Source: Chaetoderma sp. LZ-2023a (taxonomy: Eukaryota > Mollusca > Caudofoveata > Chaetodermatida > Chaetodermatidae). From it: a DNA stretch of 64,000 nt. The notes below the pieces were generated by a model. The model saw only the letters and a list, made by a program, of their open reading frames with translations. It was not told the origin of the DNA and did not search any database. Shown here piece after piece: positions 22,984 to 35,337 of the stretch (the first letter of the stretch is position 1; the number at the start of each line of letters is the position of its first letter). Made by a program: the position numbers and the translations under genes. The stretch spans positions 74,194,518 to 74,258,517 of the forward strand of contig CM067366.1 in assembly GCA_034401795.1 (NCBI GenBank), in the 5' to 3' direction.

Positions 22984-25900
22984 ATGGATAGAAATGCGGT
23001 AGCGAAATTTGAATGCTATGCCGAACCGGCTACACTAGGGTCAATGTGGAAAAGATGGTTGATGTCATCCGAACTGTACACAGATGGAAAAGGTTTGATC
23101 ATCAATGAAGGTACGAATAATGATACTAAACAACGTCGTCGAGCATTATTACTACATCTAGTTGGAACTGATGTTCAGAACATTTTTGCCACATTAACAA
23201 ATACTGGTAACGCTACAGATTATGCAATGGCAGTAGCAGCATTAAACACATATTTCGTTCCACAAGTAAATACATCATTCGCCCGCCAAACCTTTCATCA
23301 AGTTACACAAAATCTAGACGAAACAGTTCAACAATTTGTCACACGGTTAAGGCAAGCTGGCAAAGACTGTAATTTTGCAGCTGATACAAATAATCAGATT
23401 CGGGATGCGATTCTAAGTAAATGTACGTCGGATTATGTTCGTCGAAAACTGTTAGAACAAGGACAGGACTTAACGCTTGTGCGTTCATTGGAAATAGCTT
23501 CACAATGTGAACTGATTGAGGAACAAATATCCACTCTCTCTTTGGCAAAGAGGGAGAAAAAGGAAACCGAAACTGAAGCCATAAACTTAGTCTTCCAAAA
23601 ACGGGACAAACGTGCAAAAACCAGTAAACCAAAATGGGACAAATCCAAAACAGATAAACATTGTTACAGATGTGGTCTTTCCGATCATTTCGGTCGTGAT
23701 CCAAAATGCCCTGCTCGCGGAAAATTCTGTCATAAATGTTCTGGCCAGGATCATTTCGCAAATCAATGTAAAACGAAAAGTCAGGTAAAACAAAACCACG
23801 TACGTCAAGTCGAAGAACAAAATGACTATGCGTTTGTAATAAATGACAGTTGTTGGCCAGAAAAACTAAAAATTGGAGTCGGTGGCGTAGAACTGGAAAT
23901 GATAGTCGACACAGGTGCCTCGAGTAATATAGTTGACGAAAAGACTTGGGAACATCTTAAATCAAAGAAAATTCAATGTCACTCTCAAGCAGTCACAGGT
24001 GATCGTAAACTATATTCATATGCGTCCAATCAACCATTATCAGTAAAAGGATCTTTCACGTGTAAAACTACAATCTGTAATCAGACTACAAATGCGGAAT
24101 TTCTCGTAATCAGAGGACATGGAACACCACTTCTTGGAAAGGGAACATCAGTTGCGCTTCGTGTACTCAAAATTGGAGTAGATGTTGCAGCAGTGGATGG
24201 CCTTAAAACTATGTTACAAAATCAGTATCCCAAAGTATTCAGTTTAGTGGGTAAGCTAAATACAAAACAAGTTAGTATTCACATTGATTCTGATGTCGAG
24301 CTTGTAGCACAACTGTTAAGACGGATACCGTTCAATCTTCGAGATGCTGTAGAAGCGAAAATAAAAGAACTCTTAGATGCTGATATTATTGAGCCAGTGG
24401 ATGGCCCAACTCCATGGGTTAATCCAGTTGTTATAATCCCTAAGAACAATTCAGAGATCAGGCTTTGTCTGGACATGTGTCGTGCTAACAGAGCTATAAT
24501 TCGAAGTCGGCATGCGATCCCAACAGTCGATGAGTAGCTACAAGGCATGAACAAATCAGTCATGTTCAGCAAGTTGGATTTGAGATGGGGATATCACCAG
24601 CTAGAGTTAACGCCAGAGTCGTGTGCAATAACAACATTTGCGACCCATGTCGGTCTTTATAGGTACAAGAGACTCATTTTTGGTGTGTCATCTGCCAGTG
24701 AACAGTATCAACACGAAATTGCCACTGCATTAGCGGGAATAGCCAGTGTTGAAAATATATCGGATGACATTATCGTACATGCCGCAGATGAGAAAACCCA
24801 AGATGAGCGTGTGCATGCAGTGCTTAAACGGTTAGAAGAGTGTGGACTGACACTAAACCCTGATAAATGTCAATTTAAGATGGATAAACTGGTGCTTATG
24901 GGAATTCTGTTGACAGAAAAAGGTATCGGTCCAACCGAGGAACGTGTAAGCGCAGTAGTCTGAGCCAGAGAGCCAGAAAATGCTTCAGAGATCAAAAGTT
25001 TCCTAGGACTAGTAGGTTATAGCAATCGATTCATCTCTCAGTTGCAACACTCACAAAACCGCTTCGGAGGATAACACGCAAGGACATTCCATGTGAATTT
25101 GGCCCTGAGCAGAGGAAATCCTTCACAGCCCTTAAAGAGAGCCTCGTGAAGGCCGGTAAACTGGCATACTTTGACAAAAACTCACCTACTAAGGTAATTG
25201 CAGATGCGAGTCCAGTGGGACTAGGAGCTGTCCTCGTGCAGGAACAACTCAGTAAAATGGTTCCTATATGTTACGTGAGTCGTGCTTTATCAGACTGTGA
25301 ACAAAGGTACTCCCAAACAGAACGAGAGGCCTTAGCACGTGTATGGGCTTGCGAGAGACTCTATCCTTACATATATGGTAGACGATTCGATTTAGTGACT
25401 GATCATAAACCGTTGGAAGCAATATACGGGCCTTGTTCTAAACCATGTGCGTGTGTGGAGCGCTGGGTCCTGAGTCTCCAACCTTTCAGGTTATCCATAT
25501 TTCGGGGAAGGATAATATCACAGATTCACTTTCACGTCTCCTATGTGTTAAATCATGGCACGATGAACTTGCAAAGGAATCGGAGGAATATGTTCGGTTC
25601 ATAGCCATCAATGCTACGCCTAGAGCGCTAACTACTCATGAAGTCGAAAAAGCTTCAGCGGAAGATGAAGAACTAAAAACTGTCCGTGAAGCCATTGAAA
25701 CAGGACATTTTGAAAAGTGTAAAATCTATGCCCCAATCATGAATGAGCTATGTGTAATCGGATATCTTATACTACGCGATTCACGAATAGTGTTTCCAGC
25801 AGTACTTCGTCCCAGAGCATTATCATTAGCCCATGAATGACACTTAGGAATTGTAGGTACTAAGCAAAACTTGCGTTTGAAAGTCTGGCGGCCCAAAATG

Positions 25901-26756
25901 GATAAGGATGCAGAAAGACACTGTATAGCATGTCACGGTTGTCAGTTAGTAGCACGCCCAGATTTTTCAGAACCACTGAGACCCACACCACTTCCGGATG
26001 GTCCATGGCAAGATCTCGCTGCAGACTGATTAGGTCCATTACCAGCAGGACACTTTATACTCATCGTAGTTGATTATTATTCACGGGACTACGAATACAA
26101 TGTGCTCGACAACTGCATCTAAAGTCATTGATAGTCTTGAGTCAATATTTAGTCATCATAGATTACCAGTATTGATTGGAAACGTGAACTTCAGAAATAT
26201 GTCACAGTATTTCGCGGACTTGATCACACAACAATCGGGAAGAGTCCAGCAGAGTTACTCTTTAACCGGAAAATAAGGGGAAAGCTTCCTGACTTTAGTG
26301 TTTCGGGTAAACCAGATCTGGAGGTTCGTGATCGTGATGCGGAACAAAAGGGAAAGTCAAAGATATACACGGATGAACATCGTAGGGCTAAGTATTCAAG
26401 TTCTCATACAACAGGAGAAGGTCAACAAATTTAGCACACCATTTAAAGGAACACCATACACTATAGTGAGTAAAAACGGAAACAGTGTGGTAGTAGAACC
26501 GCCATCAGGAGCACAATATTCTAGGAACACTTCGTTTGTGAGGAGATATGTATCAGATCCTCAGAGTCCATCTCCAGTCATGTCACAGACAGTAAACCCA
26601 GATCATAATCCGACAATGCTAGCACCAGAGACATCTGTTAGTCCAGTATCGGGGTACAGCCATTCTACAACTCCGAGCTCTAACATTATAACAAAGACTC
26701 GTCCACGTAGACAGATAAGAATGACACAAAAACTCTTAGATTATGTGACTGACTAA
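22984..26756 (+). pseudogene. gag-pol of the Ty3/gypsy element (inactivated)
   Basis: Starts ATG at 22984. The gag-like region is followed by paired zinc knuckles near residues 225-260 (CYRCGLSDHFG and CHKCSGQDHFANQC), an aspartic protease DTGAS at 23908, then reverse transcriptase up to SDD near 24763 (the FLDD/YxDD position). RNase H motifs (DASPVGLGA, TDHKPLEAI) lie at 25200-25420 and an integrase zinc-binding CxxC segment near 25925. Damage includes in-frame stops at 24535-24537 and 24961-24963, a frameshift near 25050 and another near 25500, and loss of most of the integrase catalytic core near 26090-26190. It cannot be autonomous. A Mag-like clade is possible but unproven. Confidence 0.88.
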
Positions 26757-26979
26757 ATAACAGTTAACGGACATTATTAATTAATCATTGCCATAGTAAT
26801 AATTAGTATTCTAAATGATGATTATCTTAATAAGCTTACATAGGTAATCATGGTTTCAGAGGTCAGATGATCGATACAAAGTTGATATGTCAATTTCAAA
26901 ACCAACCATAATTTGAATCATTGAGATTATGATTACGTTATATTTACTGCTTATGTTTCAAAGCATGTTCCACTCTTTT

Positions 26980-26993
26980 AAGAAAAGGAGGGA
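26980..26993 (+). promoter_or_regulatory. Polypurine tract
   Basis: Purine run AAGAAAAGGAGGGA abuts the 3' LTR start, the position of a plus-strand primer. Confidence 0.8.
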
Positions 26994-27214
26994 TGTTATG
27001 AGCTCATGCGATCTAGTAATTCCATAACTCTATGGCAATTGCCTGTCAATCCGTATTTCATGCTCATCCGGGTTTCATATTGACCCACGGAAAATAAGTA
27101 TTGTAATCGAGCATGGCTTTAATAATAGATTAGTTTACGGCAAGTTTAACATTGGTTTTGTTGATTAAATTCGTTACTCCCACAGTCCTGTAATACAGAG
27201 TCTGATACACAACA
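26994..27214 (+). repeat. 3' LTR (full length)
   Basis: 221 bp, TGTTATGAGC to ACACAACA, followed by the ATGCC duplication. About 80 bp in its middle (TTAATAATAGATTAG...) is absent from the 5' LTR. Confidence 0.9.
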
Positions 27215-27219
27215 ATGCC

Positions 27220-29248
27220 GTCACCCGACAACATGGACCAGACACATTGCTGATCACAAAACCCCAAAAGGTTCTAAGGATACAACAGCTGTCTTCAACC
27301 AAATATACATCATACTATGCATGGCAGAAGCAAAACCCCCTACGTCGGGATGTTCATTCGTTACACGCCGCCAGATGAACGACCTCTACGTAATATATAA
27401 ACGCCATACCAGGCAAGAGGGTAGAGTCACCTACAACCTACTCAAGTTCATCAGCGACACTGACACTCAAATGGCATACAAAAAGGCCCTCGGGGAGAAG
27501 ATAGCCAATAAGCACCGATTCAAACGAAGCTCTAACCAAAATACTGAAATCTATGGAATCATCAGCTACCAGCACCGTAGGTGATCTTAAAACAACCGGA
27601 CTAGGTATACTGACGACTCTCTAGTAGCAAAACCGTCAGCAGAGCGGAAAGCATTGTGGCTGCGCATCTATCAAAGTGGCCAAAGTGAAGACCACACCAA
27701 ACCGCGCCACATTAGCGAACGCTTAAATGATCTTTGTATTCAGCAAGAAGATTCCCTAGCAGATGAAATCACTGCCACGGAATACTGTCAGAAAATGTTT
27801 CGGGCAGCCAGACTCATGAGAGTTACTGACTATGCACCACAACTCACTGTATACAACTCTGAAGGACACTTTATCGGGACTGACCAGGACAAGCCGAGGC
27901 GATTCGAGAATGGTTCAAGGAACAGTTCACTGACCACGATGACTAGTCCTTGCAGCCGTTATCAGGAGACCACAGGCCATTACTAACACCAATTAAAACA
28001 GTAGAAGTTGCGAAGGTACTTAAAGCTCTGAGAAATGGATCGATTACTCTACCAGATCATGTCAAAGTGGCTTCAAATGTGGACGCAGCTACGCAGATAT
28101 TGTATGGGCTCAACGCATGCTTGTACCAGTAGTCATGTCCAAACACCGGAATTTCCACAAAATGGGCATTGACATGCCACGAGCCTTCGACACAATTAAA
28201 CGCTCAAAGATCCTAGATGTATTACGCCAGGCCAGTTGCCATGAAGATGAGCTATGACTAGTGAGACTACTGCGTACAGACACCAAATTGAGAGCACGAG
28301 TCAAGTCCATGAAGTCTGTAGAGTTTGTGACATAATCGGCTTCCCACAGAGTGATAGTCTATCCCTTGTGCTTTTCATCTGTTACCTTGCTGCTACATTG
28401 AAATCCGTGCGCGAAAACTCCACAAGACCAAACCCCCAGTGTCAATACTGGGTATGCCGCTACAGGCGGAATATACCGACGATGTGGACTTCATAGACGA
28501 GGAACAGTAACTCCTTGACGAACTTCTCCCATTAGCTGCAAGCAAACTAAAAATTGAGAATCTCTTTATGAATGAATCCAAAACAGAATTCACACACATA
28601 TACTTATCTACAAAGCATGAAACTAAAGAATATGAGCATCCATTTCGTTGCGGCGAACCAAGGAGGAAAAGTAAAATCAGGGGCTCACCGCTTTGCAGTA
28701 CCTCTGACATTGCCGCATAATGCGTCATGGGGAACATAGCTTTCCAGTCCTTCTTGAAGCTATGGATTCGTAGTTCAAGAAGATGCCCTTGATAAAAAAA
28801 GACTACGTTTACACAATGCAACCTGCGTATCCTTGATGCTGTATAACCGTAGCAGCGGAGCAACTTCAAAGGCAGCTAATGACAAACTCGATGCATGCCA
28901 CAACGCAAACGCCTACGCACCATCAATGGACATCGATGGCCAGACAGCATAATTTCCAATGATGCACTATTCAGGATGTGTAATACGTCGCAGTTGTCTG
29001 TAAAACTCGCCCAGCAAAGATGGTCCATGTTTGGCCATGTGCTAAGTATGCCACGGGACACACCAGCACAGAGAGGGTTGGAATTCGCCCTACTCGGAGC
29101 GAGCAAATACAAAGCCAGGAGAGGATGTCATTGCACAAATCTACTAAGCGTGCTACGAGGTGACCTCAAGAAAGCAGGTCTCGGTACAATCAAGTCAAGA
29201 ATGAACCTGAGGAAGCTCAGGATTTCGGCTGAGGACAAGACACAATAG
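27220..29248 (+). pseudogene. LINE A reverse transcriptase and C-terminal region
   Basis: Picks up the coding sequence left at 22798. Recognisable pieces are MSRAFDTIKRSKI-like (28170-28210), the GxPQxDSLSLVLF palm motif (28340-28375), YTDDVDF at the catalytic YxDD position (28475-28495), and a C-terminal RWSMFGHVLSMPRDTPAQRG block (29017-29080) typical of LINE ends. Compared with copy B it lacks about 230 bp around 28040, where NGRASGPD..QSGFK-type sequence should be. Frameshifts and stops occur throughout. Not functional. Confidence 0.8.
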
Positions 29249-29325
29249 GCAGAAGCGAAGAAGGACTGATTGCAGCTGTAGGATGTTTCTACTACTACAG
29301 ACGCAGAATACAGTAATCAGACATA

Positions 29326-29445
29326 CATTGAGACATGTGATCTTAAACAACCACAATGGAGACATGTAATCTTAAAGAACCACCATTAATACACGTGATC
29401 TTAAAGTACCACCATTGAGATAGGTAATGCTAAAGAACTGCCATT
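29326..29445. repeat. Continuation of the 29-bp minisatellite
   Basis: Four to five diverged units (CATTGAGACATGTGATCTTA) directly after the LINE 3' end. They show that the array was split by the LINE. Confidence 0.85.
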
Positions 29446-29534
29446 TCGTGTTCGGTGCAGGTTTGACATGACCTATCTTAATCCCATTACAAAGTATCGA
29501 GAACTCTGTTGCAATAGTCCTTCTCATGTTCATG

Positions 29535-29547
29535 CCTGCCTGCATGT

Positions 29548-29593
<46 letters not shown>

Positions 29594-29640
29594 ACCTACC
29601 TGCCTGTCAGTCTGTCGGTCTGTCGGTCAGTCAGTCGGTC
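29535..29640. repeat. (TGCC)n and (GTCx)n microsatellite
   Basis: (TGCC)n at 29535-29610, then CTGTCGGTCAGTCAG-type repeats. Resembles the tract at 155-236. Confidence 0.93.
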
Positions 29641-30006
29641 CAGAGGACTACTGGAGATATCGTGATCAGGTTGAGTGAGACGTTACGACTAGGTCCCGAA
29701 GAATCGGGTAAATGATCAATGGCAAATGCCATCTAAAAAGGCGTATATTGTGATAAATACCGTTCACCTGGTAGGATCTACACCAAATTTGGGCTGTAGC
29801 TTGCTGTTGGCGTTTGGAAGGAGCACCATGATTGATCTTTATGATCAGAAGGCCAAACGTTAAGGGTCCTGATCATCTAGAATGACAGGCTGGTGAGACT
29901 TGGTAATTCGTTGGATATGTGAAGTTGTGGAAGGTGAGTGCTACATACTAGTGGATAAAAGTGGATCCGACAGAGTAGAAACAATTTTGTTTTAATCTGC
30001 TTACAG

Positions 30007-30139
30007 CGCCACTAGAGGCACGATTCGATCCACATTGCGATGGTAAACAAGTAATAGCCCGGCTCTTCAGCTGGGCATGGGATGATGTAGCAAACGAATG
30101 TGAGCGGGTCCTTGCACCGAAAGGATACTGCGGCGTACA
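30007..30139 (+). CDS. Exon 2 of an alpha-amylase gene (gene B), N-terminal catalytic domain
   Basis: Acceptor TTTTAATCTGCTTACAG precedes an exon encoding 44 residues with the hallmark start of animal alpha-amylases: FDPHCDGKQVIARLFSWAWD followed by DVANECERVLAPKGYCGVQ. In the GH13 family this leads into VSPPxE of the first beta strand. The reading phase joins exactly to the exon ending at 20179. The 3' boundary is less clear: CA|GTTAGA at 30140 would keep the Gln codon split, with a weak donor. The usual FEWKW is FSWAW here, so the copy is diverged. No later amylase exons (catalytic Asp, Glu, Asp regions) were found downstream. The gene is truncated, a pseudogene, or continues where I could not detect it. 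Confidence 0.85.
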
Positions 30140-30342
30140 GTTAGATATAGGCCTACATAGGCATTATTATGCAAAATATCACCTGTCTATAGCAGGCACC
30201 TGCTGCTATGGTCACAATATGATGTTTTGTTAAAGATAGGCGGCCGTAACACCATCCGTCTAAAACAACCACCATCTCATGTCTCTAAAGCCAACAGGCA
30301 ACTGGTCGCAGACATAAATTCGAGTTCATATAAAATCTCAAC

Positions 30343-30597
30343 CGATCATTAACAGTCACAGATTAGTGCATATAGACGCCGATAGCGATCATTAACAGTC
30401 ACAGATTAGTGCATATAGACGCCGATAGCGATCATTGACAGTCACAGATTATTGCATATAGACGCCGATAGCGATCATTAACAGTCACAGAGTATTGCAT
30501 ATAGACGCCGATAGCGATCATTAACAGTCACAGATTATTGCATATAGACGCCGATAGCGATCATTGACAGTCGGCCGTCGCAGATTATCGCATATAA
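30343..30597. repeat. 43-bp minisatellite, 6 units
   Basis: Unit CGATCATTAACAGTCACAGA + TTAGTGCATATAGACGCCGA + TAG. Units differ by one or two bases, and the last has an inserted GGCCGTCG segment. Starts about 200 bases after the amylase exon. Confidence 0.93.
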
Positions 30598-30599
30598 TA

Positions 30600-32500
30600 T
30601 AAAAGAAATTCTCTTCAACATCGTAGGCTCTATAGGCCTACAATAACTACGCAGCAGGTTTGAAAAAGACGGTGTACAGAAAAACACGATTCTGCTGGCC
30701 ATTTCATAGATAAGATTAAGAAGTTAACATATATATCCTTAATATTCTCCAATTAAACTTTTGAAAACTCAACACGCTTTCCTTAAATTCTGAATTATAT
30801 CATCAGTGTCGATGGGACGCAGGCCGAATTGAATTTTGGAATTGTAGAAATAGATATTTACATATATTAGCAGCCAGGCATCAGAAAATGTATGCATTCC
30901 TAACAATATTCAGCCAGTGTTTCAGAAAGGCACATGCTCCCGTATACACGAAGTGAGATAAGCATGCACAAACAACAAGATAATGTATGTAGAACTGTCA
31001 CACAGATATGACAAGTCTTGTTTTATCTCTCAAATTAACCTTTCATTTGATTTATTTGTGGTACGCTAAAACATTAGTCGGATTCACTTTCAAACAATCA
31101 TATAATTTAGGGTTACTGTATGTCTACATTTGCATAAGTTCAACTTTCAAGATATTTAAATGATACCGGTAGTTAATATAATAACGCAATAAAGGCAATA
31201 TATATATCATATCATTTATCGAGGACATAATTTATTAGATTTCTTCTGCATGCCAAGCTATGGCTATTTGCTTATCTACACGAGGGCATATAATCTATGT
31301 TATCTGGTCTCTCTTAATTCCGCATCGTGCCATCTCGCGTTTACGAACTTTTCCCGTACCGATGACTAATAGGTACACCGACATTGTTATATTATATTAT
31401 TGTATTCATGTATTACTTTTATGTAACAGGTACTGATGACTAATAGGTACCTTTCGGTCATTTGAGCCCGCATTTTTATAAGTTTATTCTTTTAATGTAT
31501 ATATTATTCTAATTTTTGGGCCCATATCGCTGTCAAGGTCGTATGACCTTCTATTTTACTGTTTGTGATAAGTTATGGCAGTTGCCATCCTAGTTATGTG
31601 TTTTTCTTATTTTATATAAAAAATTGGAACAGCAGTTCGCTAGGCTACACAATACAGCAACAACAACCGCACCAACTCGTTCTCCCACAGCATCACTTTT
31701 TCGCTGAGGTCGCTGATCATGTTGTCATTGCACGAACATGACATGCGGTGGACTAAACCCTTTTTTATTATTTGATATATTATTTAACTGGAAATATTTC
31801 CAGCCATTGGCAGCAACATCCCCGGCAATTTAGTTTCAAAATAGTCACCCGAATATTCATTACATTATAAAGTTCAGAGTCCGTGTATCCCCCCCCCCCC
31901 ACCCCCGCCCCAATTTTGAAATCTAGATGCTGTGGTTTTTCAATCAATGGGTGGTTTCTGAACCCCAGAACACCCCTTTAGATGCGCCAATGGACGACAG
32001 CGATGGAACAAGAGTTGGGTGGAACATGATACTGATTCTGATAGTGATAGTGACAATGGCAACTGAGCAACCCCTCCATGCTGGCTCCATTCCATGATTC
32101 CAATCCCTAATTGTTACAGTATTTTGTGTGGGTTGGGGTAGGTGGTAAGGAGGGGGGGGGGGGGGGGGGGGCTGTATATCACGCAAACAAATATATTATC
32201 CAGTCTGAGAACAAATTGAGTTATTAACTTATTTTGCAACGTCTGACAGCAGCTAGCAAATTATCAGTATATCCTGCAATACATCCCAGATTGTGAGATA
32301 CAGTCGACCTCTCAGTCTCTTGAATATATTGCAAGATATAATAGGCACATCTCTGGTCTGTTGTCATGCGATAAAGTAATCAAATGTGTTTTCTGCAACA
32401 TTTAATTACGACAAAATTATCAATTATTTTGTCAAAGTTTATTTTCTGTAAAGGTTCGTTCTCGATGTACAAAAGGCAGTTTAGTCTCGGTTGAGTCATA
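30600..32500. other. No supported gene
   Basis: AT-rich, with a short duplicated motif (CCGATGACTAATAGGTAC at about 31360; TACTGATGACTAATAGGTAC at about 31430), a hairpin MITE half at about 31785-31850, and homopolymer runs (poly-C 31890, poly-G 32152-32170). No amylase exon or other coding signal was found. Confidence 0.4.
31785..31850 (+). repeat. Right-half fragment of the hairpin MITE
   Basis: GGCAGCAACATCCCCGGCAA and TTTAGTTTCAAAATAGTCA match the right core arm with mutations. Confidence 0.6.
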
Positions 32501-32539
32501 CACGTTCTCTTTTCTTTCTTTATTAACTTTAACATAGAG

Positions 32540-32875
32540 AATATGCGTTAGTCTGATACATTTGAAACCACCAAACTCATATGCATCCGCATGGCATCTT
32601 CAACACTTGGGAATGTAGAAACAAGCTGATTATCTGTAAGAATGCCATTTAGCGTTTTCACTGATAGGTTTTCAGTGACTCTGGGCTTTCGTTTAGCATC
32701 TTCTTTGCAGATATGCAATAAAGATGGAATTCATTGACGAAGCACTCTTCAAAATCACGTGTGTACTGTTCTTGCAATGACACAGCCTTTTCAATGATGA
32801 GTTCTTTAGGCATATCCAAATATTTAGTTAGAAGACCAAATCTATCCCACACAACTTCATATGCACGCATGCGGG
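32540..32875 (-). pseudogene. hAT-like transposase C-terminal fragment (tentative)
   Basis: On the minus strand, a 70-codon frame (32870 to 32658) and an adjoining frame-shifted stretch read LTDNQLVSTFPSVEDAMRMH, then a hydrophobic run. This resembles the FPxxxxALRIxL segment near the dimerisation region of hAT-type transposases and related domesticated proteins. Terminal repeats were not found. The assignment rests on one motif. Confidence 0.35.
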
Positions 32876-33500
32876 CTAAGTATAGTCGTCCTCAAAAGGC
32901 AAAGCTATGAGCAGCTATTCGTTTGTAACTTTGCAATTTGCCAGTCGGAAGTTCAACAGGACAGAAGATAATAGAAAGCTAAGAAACTCCTCTCAAATTT
33001 CCGACTGGTGTATATAGTTCCGACCGGGTGGGGCAGTCGATCCAACACACCCACCCCCCCACCCCACCCCCAGGCCACATCCATGCTACGCAACTGCTTG
33101 AACTGGTGAATTTTACAAACATGACCCAGAATTATGTGTATATATGTGCTAATGTACGATTGACAATGCAGAATCCAGGGCCGTAGTTACCGGTTTAACT
33201 TAAAATCCCGACCGCAGTACAGATATAGGCCTAATGACTCTGTTAAACTGCTTATGTGCGTGTTGGCAGATGATTCAGACAACTCTGATTAGATGGTTGT
33301 TTGTTTTGACTATTACATATCCTGCATCCTGAGTTAGATGACAGATTTTCAATGAAGGGAAGAAACTAGATGTATCATGTAGGCTAAGAAATTAACATAT
33401 TGGCTATCCATGATCAAAGAATAAAGATATAACACAAGACAGTGAGGGGCTGAGGGCATTGGCCATTGATATATTATAGTATATATATACGCTATATACG

Positions 33501-33669
<169 letters not shown>

Positions 33670-33994
33670 CTTTAAAGCTACATATTGTTATTATAATATA
33701 ATTAAAATGGTCGAAATATTTTGTATTGCAACTTTTAGAGGACACCCCCACCCCACCCCACCCACCCCACCCCATCCCTACCACCCCTTGCATAAACCCG
33801 GCTCTGAGCTGACTAAAATAGATAAAACCATTTTAGGGCTATGCCCGTTTCTTGCTAAGCTCCGCCCATACCTTGCATGTGGTCTGATCAATTTATATTA
33901 GTATGTGGGCCAGGAGCATGCACCCCCCCCCCCTCCCCCGCCCATCCACCATCACTTCCTCAAGATCTACTACCATTATTTCTTTCCTTATTAC

Positions 33995-35110
33995 CTTCTA
34001 AGTAAAGGATCGGGACATGTACACATGAAAAAAAAATTGTCATGTTCCTTATTTTCTAGGCATAAATCTAAACCGCATCATGGTCGTCAAAATTTGTCAT
34101 TTTTCGGGGATGGGGAAACAAAGATTGAGGAAACTTGTTTTTTATTGTTTATTATTAATAAATGACAGTCAAAATATTGTTTGTGGTTTGCTGTTCTATT
34201 TCCTGTATGCTTAATTCAAATCAGTCGGATTATTACGTCACCAGAGGTCAAAAGGTCACTAATTCCGGGCATTGCTTAAATTCTGACAAATGTGCATTAC
34301 TGTAACTGGCAACGCACTTACAAAGAATTATTTTGGTGCTATTAGCCTAAGTAATAACCTTGCAAAAATCTAATGAGACTAATAGGTAGAAACAAATACA
34401 TTATGAATGATCATTTATTACTTCACGTTATATAGGTGCAAAGTTATGTCATGCCCTGTTTCAGTTCCCCATAATGGCATTTTGTAAACTTGTACTTTCA
34501 ATAGTCCATGAAATAAATTAATATCGACCTTTAAAAAATGCCACCTTTTAAGCTAACAACGCCAAAATATGTTTTCTAAGTGTTTTGTAAGTCACAACAA
34601 TGCACAATTGCTAGGTTTTCAGCAGCAGCTGAAATTAGTGACCTTTTGACCTCTGATGCCCATCGGATTTGCATATAATATATATTAAATTGCAGAGGAC
34701 ACTAGAGGAAGCATTTCGAGGGGGTTCATTTATTATTCAACATTATTATATTATGTTCGTTTCATTTTTCACTTTCCAATAATTTCATGTCTACCCCTTT
34801 TCGGCAAGGAGATTCTATCTGTTGTTGTAGTAACAGTATCTCATGAAATAAATCAACTATGAGTCTTTAGATTTGTCGGAATGTGTCTATTATTAACCAA
34901 CAGCACCAAATATTCCTTTGTAAATGCGCTACCAATTACATCAATGCACATTGTCAGAATTAATGCAACTTTCCAAATTGTTGTTTCCCCATCCCCTAAA
35001 ATAGATTTTGAGGACTATGATACGGTTTTGATTTATACCTAGAAAAAAAGGATCGTGACAATTTCTTTTCTGAGAACATGTTCAAATCTTTTACGTAGAA
35101 GCTAATGCAT
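33995..35110. repeat. Long imperfect inverted repeat (foldback)
   Basis: 34025-34135 (TTTTCTAGGCATAAATCTAA, GGGGATGGGGAAACA) pairs with 34970-35060 (TTGTTTCCCCATCCCCTAAA, TTTATACCTAGAAAAAAAGG). 34235-34345 (CCAGAGGTCAAAAGGTCACT, ACAAATGTGCATTACTG) pairs with 34545-34665 and with 34890-34970. C-rich DNA lies outside the left arm and G-rich DNA outside the right. No open frame. Confidence 0.7.
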
Positions 35111-35144
35111 AAAAAAAATCATGTTGGTGCTTGATCCTGAGGGG

Positions 35145-35262
35145 GTGTATATGGGGGTGGTGGCAGTGGGGTATGGGGTGGGGTGGGGTGGGGGTGGGTG
35201 TGGTGGGGTGGGTTGGGGTGGGGGTGGGGGGTGGGGGGGTGGTGGTGTGGGTGGTGGTGAGA
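35145..35262 (+). repeat. G-rich (GGGGT)n tract
   Basis: Dense GGG and GGGG runs separated by T, TG or GT over about 115 bp on the + strand. Strong G-quadruplex potential. Confidence 0.85.
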
Positions 35263-35337
35263 GTTCTTATAACCCCAGCCTATATACTTTGAACCCTGAA
35301 TTCACAGAATCTAAATATCAAGGGAAACTAACACAGG

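Larger units (their letters stand above)
22804..27214 (+). mobile_element. Ty3/gypsy-type LTR retrotransposon, complete but defective
   Basis: Bounded by LTRs (TGTTATGAGC...TACACAACA), a 5-bp target duplication ATGCC, and a polypurine tract AGAAAAGGAGGGA directly before the 3' LTR. Internal order gag-like, zinc knuckles, protease, reverse transcriptase, RNase H, integrase is the Ty3/gypsy order. It lies inside the endonuclease region of LINE A, so it is the younger insertion. Confidence 0.93.
22051..29325 (+). mobile_element. Non-LTR retrotransposon (LINE copy A), split by an LTR element
   Basis: Begins TCCTCCGTAAGTAGCAAC, matching the 5' end of the minus-strand copy B near 61899, and ends ACAGTAATCAGACATA. 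Both flanks are the 29-bp minisatellite, and ATTGAGAC occurs at each edge as a possible target duplication. It encodes an apurinic-type endonuclease, reverse transcriptase and a LINE C-terminal region, all heavily mutated. An LTR retrotransposon occupies 22804-27214. Clade not assigned. Confidence 0.85.

Noticed and set aside
31300..31690. LTR-like segment with repeated TGATGACTAATAGGTAC
   Set aside because: Only a short motif is repeated; no TG...CA ends, target duplication or internal coding region could be fixed.
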